Source of the DNA: JBFMGS01 sp040752635
GTDB taxonomy: Bacteria; Bacillota; SHA-98; UBA4971
Assembly: GCA_040752635.1 (NCBI GenBank)
Contig: JBFMGS010000016.1
Location: forward strand, 1-39,787
Reading direction: 5' to 3'
DNA length: 39,787 nt
Below are positions 16,344 through 22,848 of the stretch, in pieces; the stretch's first letter is position 1, and each line of letters starts with the position of its first letter. Made by a program: the position numbers and the translations under genes. The notes beneath the pieces were generated by a model that saw only the letters and a list, made by a program, of their open reading frames with translations, ran no database searches and had not been told where the DNA came from.

Positions 16344-17645
16344 TCATCTGGAGAGAAAACCGACGAACTTCGCGAAGTAAGCCAAGCTGGCTGCCACAAC
16401 CACTATCGCTGCGCCACCCACGAGACACCTCTTGATCACCCTGGCTCTGCCGGGCCCTTCACTCCCGAAGGCCTGAACGCTCAGGCTCGGCACCAATGCG
16501 ATCGGGGGCATCAGGTCACCGACTGCGGCCAGAGCGGATATCGCCGCGGCAGTTGCAATGTCGCTCTTCCCCAGCATCGCCAGGAGAAACGGAACCCCGA
16601 GCACAGAGGCGGATGCGTACGCCGATACGCCACCAAACAGCGGTATCACGAGAGCCCCGACGATCAAGAGATACCGGGCCGACAGCAGGAGCGCGCTCGA
16701 GACCAAGAGCCCCCTCGCTCCGGTCATGGTCATGACCGTGACAAACATACCTGCTCCAGCCAGGATGCCGAGTATGGGCATGGAGAGGTCCAGGCTCTGC
16801 CGCACGACCGTGATCATGTTGAGCCTCGGCGTCAACGCCCAGACGGAGAGGGTGCCCAGCGCGAAGATGGCGGCTAACCCGATGTCGGGGGCCACTCCGG
16901 GCCAGACCCTTATGGCGACCATTGGACCGATCACGACCACAAACGGCGCGGCAACCCGTAGGTCGCTGAGCCACCCTGGCCTCACACTGGTCGGCCCCGC
17001 CGAGCCCGCCCCTTCGAGGGCAACTCGGTCTGAGCCGGGCGTGCGCCTGAGCCTGGTCCATGACCAGATGACCAAACCGAGAGCAAGCGGCAGTGAGATC
17101 AGGAGAAGCGGCACCTCAAACCCTACGTAGGGCATATCAACCCCGCTGCCGATGATCATCGCGGGTATGTTCACCGGAGGAGCTGTCATCCCGAAAATGC
17201 TCGCGAGGGCCACAAACGTAGCCGCATTTTCCTGGGCCATCCCGAGCCCAAGCAGAACCGGGATCACGAACCGGCCTGTCGTCAGAGCGGCCGCAGTGCT
17301 GGACCCCGTCAGCATGCCTGGTAGCATGACCAGGAACGTGCAGGCGGCGAGGATGAGCCCGCGGCGGCTGCCGAGCCCGCCTAGAAGCCGGGCCGTCAGA
17401 TCCTCAAGCGTCCCGGCAAGCTCAAGCGCTTTCATGAACATCATGGCGGTCGCAATGACCAACCCGACATCGAAGAAGCCGAAAGCGCCTTCGACTAGCG
17501 GCGCGACCTCGACCTGGCCCTGACCGATTGCCATGCCAAGCACTGCGGCAAGCCCCATCGCCAGGCCTGAAGGCCACGACAGCTTCACAGTCGCGACCAG
17601 GAAAGCGAGTACCATGGTTGCGAAGACAATGATGGGAACGGTCAT
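16344..17645 (-). CDS. TRAP-type large permease (DctM-like)
   Basis: A 433-residue membrane protein with about eleven hydrophobic segments. The pattern LPGMLTGSSTAAALTTGRFVIPVLL and, later, GDLMPPIALVPSLS resembles the DctM subunit of tripartite carboxylate transporters, which import organic acids with a sodium gradient. No periplasmic-binding DctP gene is adjacent, and instead of DctQ a 47-residue membrane protein follows. It may be a DctM-like transporter working without a binding protein, or with the secreted DUF6305 protein of the cluster. Glutamate or short gamma-glutamyl peptides are plausible substrates from context only. The ATG at 17645 has AGGAGGAG upstream and a strong hairpin just before that. 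Confidence 0.8.
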   Translation of the reverse strand: MTVPIIVFATMVLAFLVATVKLSWPSGLAMGLAAVLGMAIGQGQVEVAPLVEGAFGFFDVGLVIATAMMFMKALELAGTLEDLTARLLGGLGSRRGLILAACTFLVMLPGMLTGSSTAAALTTGRFVIPVLLGLGMAQENAATFVALASIFGMTAPPVNIPAMIIGSGVDMPYVGFEVPLLLISLPLALGLVIWSWTRLRRTPGSDRVALEGAGSAGPTSVRPGWLSDLRVAAPFVVVIGPMVAIRVWPGVAPDIGLAAIFALGTLSVWALTPRLNMITVVRQSLDLSMPILGILAGAGMFVTVMTMTGARGLLVSSALLLSARYLLIVGALVIPLFGGVSAYASASVLGVPFLLAMLGKSDIATAAAISALAAVGDLMPPIALVPSLSVQAFGSEGPGRARVIKRCLVGGAAIVVVAASLAYFAKFVGFLSR

Positions 17646-17664
17646 GCGGCGCTCCTCCTGAAGA

Positions 17665-17698
17665 GGAGCCAGGCGTCGTACGGCCGGCGCCTGGCTCC
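17665..17698. repeat. 11-bp stem hairpin between ggt and the DctM-like gene
   Basis: GGAGCCAGGCG (17665-17675) and CGCCTGGCTCC (17688-17698) form a perfect 11-bp stem with a 12-nt loop, ending 20 nt before the permease start codon. On the transcribed strand no U-run follows. It may attenuate, protect or process the transcript between ggt and the permease. Confidence 0.55.
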
Positions 17699-17778
17699 GC
17701 ACGGTTGTTCAGACAGGCCCATGAGGCCCGCTGCCAGTTCGAGATCGCGCTGGGGTCAGACTAACTCAGGATACTGAC

Positions 17779-19518
17779 TTAGAACCCGGCGGCAGCCCCG
17801 TCGCGCCGTGGGTCAGCGGCCCCGATTAAGTTCCCGCTGTCATCGATCATGACCGCCTGGACCCCGCCGAAGTAGAGGTCATAATCCGGATAGGTCTTGA
17901 CCTTGTAACCGAGCGCCTTGAACTTCTCGACGACATCGGCCGGCACACGAGCTTCAAAGTCCATGGCCGGTGAGGTACCTTCGCCCACGAAGAACCTCGG
18001 GGCATCGATCGCCTTATCCAGAGGCATCTTGTGGTCGATTATGTTGGAAAGCACGGTTACGAGGGTCTGCATGATCCTCGACGCCCCGGGGGTGCCGATC
18101 GCAAGCCAGGGCTTGCCGTTCTTGAGCACGATTGTCGGAGAGATCGTGGTGACGACCCTCTTGTAAGGCTGAGGCCCCGTAGGAGCAGTCGGCGGCCCGA
18201 CCACGTTGCCCATCTGGTTGTTAAGGATGATACCGGTCCCCTTGACCATCACGCCCGCGCCGAAGAAGCTCGAAAGCGTATAGGTGAGCGAGACCATATT
18301 GCGCTGAGAGTCGACGACAGATATCTGAGTGGTGCTGGGAGACTCGTAGGCCTGGCCGTCAGTGCCCGTCGCGGCAAGCGAAGACCTCAGGAGGGCGCCG
18401 GTCTTAGCGTTGAAGTCGCCGGGCTTGATGGCGTCGGCCGGGGTCATCTTATCGAAGCTGATCCTCTGAGCTATGGTCTTTGCGTAATCCTTGGACAACA
18501 TGCCCTCGATCGGAACCTGGTGGAAGTCCGGGTCACCTACGTAGGTCCTCCTGTCCACGGTGACCTGGCGCATGGCCTCCGTAATCACCTGCATGTTCTG
18601 GAACGACAGATTGCCCCAGGAAGCCAGGTCGAAGTTCTCCAAGACGTTCAGGGCCTCGGCGACAGCTACCGAGGTGACCGGCGGAGGGCCGGTGAGGATC
18701 GTATACCCGCGGTAAGTGCTCCGCACAGGGAACCTGATCGCGGCCTTGTACTGGGCCAGATCTTCCTTCGTGATGAACCCGCCGTTTGCGGCCATATCCG
18801 CGACTATCGCGTCCGCGATCTCTCCCTTGTAGAAGACATCAGGGCCACCCTGGGCAATCTTATGAAGCGAAGCGGCATAGTCGGGGTTACGAAGGATGGC
18901 CCCCTCGGGCAAGGGCAGCCCATCCTTGAGAAATACCTTGGCCAGCTCGGCGTTCTTCGAAATCACGTCAAACCTCTCGACTAGGAGGTCAGCCAGCGCC
19001 TTCGGAACCGGGAACCCGTTTTCGGCGAGACGAATCGCAGGCTGCATGACTTCGGAGAGCGACTTGGTGCCGTATTTCTCAAGGGCTAGCGCGAGTCCAG
19101 CGACCGTGCCGGGTATCCCGACGGACGCGTACCCGGTGAGCTTTGGAGGCTTAGCCTCGCTAAGTTTCTCAGCGGTAACCTTCGGAACCTGCGCCTTGAA
19201 ATCGATGGCGACCGCCTTGTCATCCCTGGCGGTGTAGATGATTAACATACCCTCGCCACCAATGCCTGAGGCCTGCGGCTCCACGACGCCGACGGCAAAA
19301 GCGGTCGCCACCGCGGCATCTACGGCATTTCCGCCCCTCTTGAGCATCTCAAGTCCGGCTTCAGCCGCGAGCGGATGGGCAGCAGCCACCATCCCCAGAC
19401 GTCCCACAGCGAGCTTTTCGGGTTTCTGGGCGGAGCCCACCGTGGCCAGCGCGACGGCCAGGATGGCAACCAGGACCACACTGACAGAGAGCCTCAAGAT
19501 ACGTCTGGACACCTTCAT
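17779..19518 (-). CDS. ggt: Secreted gamma-glutamyltransferase-family enzyme
   Basis: N-terminal nucleophile hydrolase that cleaves or transfers gamma-glutamyl bonds. In Bacillus such enzymes (Ggt, CapD) trim PGA or attach it to the wall. The 579-residue precursor has a signal peptide (MKVSRRILRLSVSV, cleavage near VGSAQ). The large-subunit region holds NAVDAAVATAFAVGVVEPQASGIGGEG. Self-cleavage should occur before T396 in PSTTQISVVD, giving a small subunit of about 184 residues. Most relatives have TTH here; Gln398 replaces that His. The oxyanion-type motif MGNV (NNQMGNVVGPP) and GTPGASRI are present. GGAGG lies 7 nt before the ATG. With two AstE-like hydrolases upstream it probably processes extracellular PGA. 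Confidence 0.93.
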   Translation of the reverse strand: MKVSRRILRLSVSVVLVAILAVALATVGSAQKPEKLAVGRLGMVAAAHPLAAEAGLEMLKRGGNAVDAAVATAFAVGVVEPQASGIGGEGMLIIYTARDDKAVAIDFKAQVPKVTAEKLSEAKPPKLTGYASVGIPGTVAGLALALEKYGTKSLSEVMQPAIRLAENGFPVPKALADLLVERFDVISKNAELAKVFLKDGLPLPEGAILRNPDYAASLHKIAQGGPDVFYKGEIADAIVADMAANGGFITKEDLAQYKAAIRFPVRSTYRGYTILTGPPPVTSVAVAEALNVLENFDLASWGNLSFQNMQVITEAMRQVTVDRRTYVGDPDFHQVPIEGMLSKDYAKTIAQRISFDKMTPADAIKPGDFNAKTGALLRSSLAATGTDGQAYESPSTTQISVVDSQRNMVSLTYTLSSFFGAGVMVKGTGIILNNQMGNVVGPPTAPTGPQPYKRVVTTISPTIVLKNGKPWLAIGTPGASRIMQTLVTVLSNIIDHKMPLDKAIDAPRFFVGEGTSPAMDFEARVPADVVEKFKALGYKVKTYPDYDLYFGGVQAVMIDDSGNLIGAADPRRDGAAAGF

Positions 19519-19625
19519 TCCAGATCCTCCTCCTATGATAGGGTTGTTAGTTCGCGACCTCCGTCGCGAAATGACTGCCAAATCCCTGCTTGTCTATGGG
19601 CATGCCGCGCGGGGCATGCGCACGC

Positions 19626-20663
19626 TCACCTAAGATACGCCCCGATCCCGTTCGTCTTTAGCTCCGCCATGGTCGGTAGGCCCGAGATCCCCACCGTGCC
19701 GCCACGGATGTCGGCGTAGGCTTCGAGCAGCGCCTGGACCGTGGCCAGCTGGATCCCCACTCTGTAGTTAAGCGGGTTCGCCGGGTCGTTCACGACATCT
19801 GCACCGGTGACGTCACGGGCCTGCCCTGGGTTTGCGGTTTCCACGACAAAGGCATCGGCCGGCGTCCGGTCTCCCCACTCCCTGTGGCTCAAACCTCGAT
19901 CCGAAGAGGATTGCTCTAGCTGCATGCGAACGCCGTTCGTCTCAAGGTTGACGACGGCGAGAGCCCCGAGATCTGTGGACTTCGGGGACGCGATGATCAT
20001 GTAAGCCAACCTCGACCCTGGACCAGCCTCGTGGAGATCGATGGCGATGCCAACCTCCTCGACCGTGATGAGCTGGAATAACGCATGAGCTAACTGCTGG
20101 GTGAGGTTGCCGTCCGGCTTACCGGGATGAACCCGGTCAAGGTTCCTGGCCTCCTCGCCAGGCCACTTGTAGCCGGTGGGGTAGTGGAAGAAGGCCTCGG
20201 GGTCAGGTTCCTGGTCGATCGGGTTGGTTCTGCGCGAACCGTAGGCGAAGTACCGTAGCCCCGATGGGGTCCGCATCTCGATCCTTGTGGGAAGTCCAGG
20301 TCCCGCATATGTACTGGCGCTGTTGTTGGTGTGCGGTATCACGATCAGCCTGCCGGAATCGACCACCGCCCGCTCGACCAGAAGCACCGCGGCCATTATC
20401 CCGGCGATCTCATCACCGTGAGTGCCCCCCAGGATGAGGGCAGTGGGTCCGGGTTTCGAGCCGTTCATGACGTACACCTTTGTGTCCACCGCGGTCCCAG
20501 CTATGGCGGGGAAGTACTCACTGAGCCAGACCTCTTCAGATAGGCCAGCTCCCGGTCTGATGTCGTGGGCCGCCGGCGGGCGGGAAGCCGCCGCAACCGA
20601 CACCACTGCCGCGAACAGCACAACCAGGCTGAAGCCAAGGATTCTGCAGTGACTGCCGCGCAT
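19626..20663 (-). CDS. Exported M14/AstE-like zinc hydrolase, copy 1
   Basis: Member of the succinylglutamate desuccinylase/aspartoacylase group of zinc carboxypeptidase-fold enzymes (345 residues). An N-terminal signal or anchor (residues 8-26) places it outside the cytoplasm, unlike true AstE. Zinc ligands are H82 and E85 (GGTHGDEIAG) and H211 (IDLHEAG). The substrate-binding motif is RNLDRVHPGKPDG. It is a clear paralogue of the gene at 21253-22431, sharing TRIEMRTPSG- and GLSHREWGD-type blocks. Family chemistry is hydrolysis of amide bonds near a carboxylate, and PGA and gamma-glutamyl peptides fit that; this target is inferred from the linked pgs and ggt genes. GGAG lies 8 nt before the ATG. 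Confidence 0.85.
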   Translation of the reverse strand: MRGSHCRILGFSLVVLFAAVVSVAAASRPPAAHDIRPGAGLSEEVWLSEYFPAIAGTAVDTKVYVMNGSKPGPTALILGGTHGDEIAGIMAAVLLVERAVVDSGRLIVIPHTNNSASTYAGPGLPTRIEMRTPSGLRYFAYGSRRTNPIDQEPDPEAFFHYPTGYKWPGEEARNLDRVHPGKPDGNLTQQLAHALFQLITVEEVGIAIDLHEAGPGSRLAYMIIASPKSTDLGALAVVNLETNGVRMQLEQSSSDRGLSHREWGDRTPADAFVVETANPGQARDVTGADVVNDPANPLNYRVGIQLATVQALLEAYADIRGGTVGISGLPTMAELKTNGIGAYLR

Positions 20664-20687
20664 AGATTCAACTCCTTGCTAACTCAG

Positions 20688-21245
20688 CTACTGGAACAGC
20701 TTCTGTATCGCGGGCCCTGCGTCAGCCAGCGTCTCTACCTCAACGAGTTGAGCCTTGTTCGCGGCCGCCAGCTTATCGAAGAGCTTGTCGGCGTTGCCCG
20801 CCTTGACGACGACATAGTACTCGGCAACCGGGGCCACAAGGCTGATCAGCTGGTCAGACCCACCCCCGCGTCTCTGAGCCCCTCCGGTGTGAACCAGAAC
20901 AACTGTAATGCCTTGTTGCTTGGCGTATTCGACCAGGCTCTTCACCCGGGCGGTCTCAGCGTTGAGGTCGAGCCCCGCGCTGCCAAGCCCCTTGTTCGAG
21001 AGCCCCACGACCACGATCAAGGTCTTGATCCCCGTGAGGTCTTCGGCCTTGGCCAGGGCCACCGACGGGATCTTCATGTCGAGCTTCCTGTTCAGCATCA
21101 CGTTGACAATGAGTATGTCGGTGCTCTGACCGGCCGACGTCAGCAGGGCGGGCATCGCCGGCTTTTCCGAAGCGGAGCCCACCCCCAGGAATACGCCGAC
21201 GATAAACGTGCAGCTAAGAGCCACAACAACCGCCTTCTTAACCAC
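20688..21245 (-). CDS. Secreted DUF6305-family protein
   Basis: A 185-residue protein with a signal peptide (VKKAVVVALSCTFIVGVFLG, cleavage near SAS) and one alpha/beta domain. The order LLTSAGQSTDILIVNVML, DLTGIKTLIVVVGLSNKGLGSAG, and VVLVHTGGAQRRGGGSDQLI matches what I know as DUF6305. Function is unknown; the G-rich and S-rich loops suggest binding of a small anionic ligand. The start is GTG at 21245 because GGAGGTG lies 8 nt upstream; longer frames run into the preceding gene. It sits between two M14-like hydrolase genes, so it may be an accessory binding protein of that pathway or of the DctM-like permease. Confidence 0.78.
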   Translation of the reverse strand: MVKKAVVVALSCTFIVGVFLGVGSASEKPAMPALLTSAGQSTDILIVNVMLNRKLDMKIPSVALAKAEDLTGIKTLIVVVGLSNKGLGSAGLDLNAETARVKSLVEYAKQQGITVVLVHTGGAQRRGGGSDQLISLVAPVAEYYVVVKAGNADKLFDKLAAANKAQLVEVETLADAGPAIQKLFQ

Positions 21246-21252
21246 GTAACCC

Positions 21253-22431
21253 TCACCTCCGTAACTCCGCAGGATGGATGAACTCGCCCAGACCACGATT
21301 CACCAGATCCTCGTAGCCTGGAACCCCCCCTATCACAACAGGCACACCCGGGTTCATCAGGTTGTAGGCCCCGAGTATCTCCTGAATGGCCTCGACCTGG
21401 CGGCCGACGCGCTCCTCGACCGGATAGCCGCGATCCGTGAACTCAACGTAGAGCCTCCCCGATCCCGCCAGCCTGAGGTACATCCGATCTCTTCCCGTCA
21501 CGATTAGAGCCGGGTCGGTCCGTCCACGAAGCCGCCCCTGGGACGGGTTTGGAGTCTCGGTCAGGAACGCGAAAGCCTGGGTGTTGTCGCCCCATTCGCG
21601 ATGGCTGAGCCCCCTCAGATTGGCGGGAGACAGCTCGATACCGATGTTCAAACCCTTGCCCTGAAGGTTCATCGAGGCGATAGCTCCCATCTCCGCCGCT
21701 CGGTCATGGGCGACTATCGTGTTGATCGTCGGGTATTCCGGGGATGATTCGTGAAGGTCTATCGCAACGTCCACCCGCTCACGCCGGATGAGAGTGGTAA
21801 TGGAGTAAGCCACACGCTGTGTGAGTGTGCCGTTGGGTTTCCCGGGGTAAGCACGGTTGAGGTTCCTCGCCTCAGTCCCTGCTAGCTGCTGGCGAGACCG
21901 CGGGTCAACAAACACGGTTGGGTCGGGCCACTGGTCGATAGGGTTAGTGAGCCTCGCCCCATACTTGAAAGCGCGTGGGCCGGTGGGCGTTCGAACCTCA
22001 AAGGAGGCGGGATGGCCTTCCATTGGTAGGTTGTGGGTAAACGCTGAGCGGTTAGCGAAAGGAATGACAAGAAGCCGCCCCGACCGAACCCGGGCGGTCT
22101 CGACAAGAAGCACAGCCGTCAGAGGGCCTGCCGCCTCATCGGGGTGCGTGCCTCCCACTACCAGGACTGTCGCGCCGGGCTGCCCGGAATCAAGCACGTA
22201 CACCTCAGAGTCTCCGGGGGTCCCTTTGAGGCTCGGCTCGTAATCCGACAGCCTCGCAACCCGGGCAACCCCCTCACCAGGGTAGACCGGGTCTAGCGCC
22301 CTCTGGCCGAGGAACGTCCACGCCGCAGCCAAAGCCACCATCACGGCACAGCCCAAGACTACCAAGCCTCTGACCCAAGGCTTGATGACCAATGGCTGCG
22401 CGGCCCATGACCGGACGGCTGATGACCGCAT
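21253..22431 (-). CDS. Membrane-anchored M14/AstE-like zinc hydrolase, copy 2
   Basis: Paralogue of the gene at 19626-20663. The 392-residue protein begins with a hydrophilic head and one membrane segment (about residues 21-41), so it is probably an N-anchored exported enzyme. Zinc ligands are H96 and E99 (GGTHPDEAAG) and H227 (IDLHESS). RNLNRAYPGKPNG and GLSHREWGDNTQAF are shared with copy 1. It also has an insert rich in Arg and Gly (RGRTDPALIVTGRDRMYLRLAG) that copy 1 lacks. I start it at the ATG at 22431, with GGGAGG 11 nt upstream; the open frame extends further without support. It is the first gene of the eleven-gene minus-strand cluster and its product probably acts on extracellular gamma-glutamyl material. 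Confidence 0.85.
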   Translation of the reverse strand: MRSSAVRSWAAQPLVIKPWVRGLVVLGCAVMVALAAAWTFLGQRALDPVYPGEGVARVARLSDYEPSLKGTPGDSEVYVLDSGQPGATVLVVGGTHPDEAAGPLTAVLLVETARVRSGRLLVIPFANRSAFTHNLPMEGHPASFEVRTPTGPRAFKYGARLTNPIDQWPDPTVFVDPRSRQQLAGTEARNLNRAYPGKPNGTLTQRVAYSITTLIRRERVDVAIDLHESSPEYPTINTIVAHDRAAEMGAIASMNLQGKGLNIGIELSPANLRGLSHREWGDNTQAFAFLTETPNPSQGRLRGRTDPALIVTGRDRMYLRLAGSGRLYVEFTDRGYPVEERVGRQVEAIQEILGAYNLMNPGVPVVIGGVPGYEDLVNRGLGEFIHPAELRR

Positions 22432-22505
22432 AAAGATGCAAACCTCCCACAGTAGCACAGGCCCCGCCGCATTGGCTGGCCGCCCGCCTGCCAATAGACT
22501 CTTCC

Positions 22506-22535
22506 TTGTCAAGCCTGCTCCGTCGCATGTATACT
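22506..22535 (+). promoter_or_regulatory. Candidate sigma-A promoter facing the nitrilase gene
   Basis: TTGTCA (22506-22511), an 18-nt spacer and TATACT (22530-22535) form a good sigma-A promoter. It lies about 310 nt before the nitrilase start, with an apparent IS relic in between, so it may originally have served something else. Confidence 0.5.
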
Positions 22536-22634
22536 TTGCCGCTGCTCCCACATACTCCTGTTTTTTCGCTTTGATCTCAAGGGCTATCAGCCCAAGAGCG
22601 TCAGCCGCGCGGCGTCGGTGCTGGGCCTGACCTG

Positions 22635-22745
22635 TTCTAGTGGACACCGAGAAGCTTGGAGTGTAATCTGAGAGGGGGGTGCCCACATGCCACCAACTAG
22701 GCTGCCTTGTCCGGCGCAGTTTCGTGCCGAGGCCGTTCGACGAGA
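22635..22745 (+). mobile_element. IS3-type transposase OrfA relic
   Basis: The short frame from the ATG at 22687 reads MPPTRLPCPAQFRAEAVRR, which resembles the N-terminus of IS3-family OrfA transposases (typically MPR-x-R-x-YP-x-EFR-x-EAV). Resemblance then stops abruptly. A GTGGACACC-type sequence about 40 nt upstream is like IS3 terminal sequences. It appears to be the left end of a deleted insertion sequence. Evidence is short, so the call is tentative. Confidence 0.45.
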
Positions 22746-22797
22746 TTCGCTGCGGTCACAGTCCAGGGCTACGGCGCATTTCTCAGAACACCAGAAA

Positions 22798-22834
22798 GGC
22801 AACGCTGACTTCGAAGGCAACGCTGACTTTGAAG
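22798..22834 (+). repeat. Tandem 18-bp duplication before the nitrilase gene
   Basis: The unit GGCAACGCTGACTTCGAA is repeated at once as GGCAACGCTGACTTTGAA (one difference), ending about 15 nt before the nitrilase start codon and abutting its ribosome binding site. Being 18 bp it would keep the frame (GNADFE twice) if translation began upstream. Confidence 0.8.
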
Positions 22835-22848
22835 GAAAGGTATACGCT

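Larger units (their letters stand above)
22432..22848. other. Divergent intergenic region with IS relic and long leader
   Basis: About 415 nt between the divergently transcribed M14-like gene and the nitrilase-like gene. It holds a candidate plus-strand promoter, a transposase relic, a duplicated 18-bp unit and a short inverted repeat (ATTGGC, 13 nt, GCCAAT at 22471-22495). No clear promoter for the minus-strand cluster was found. Confidence 0.5.

Noticed and set aside
22506..22515. Minus-strand TTGACA as a promoter for the PGA cluster
   Set aside because: No -10-like hexamer lies 16-19 nt downstream; the plus-strand reading of the same place (TTGTCA to TATACT) is better.
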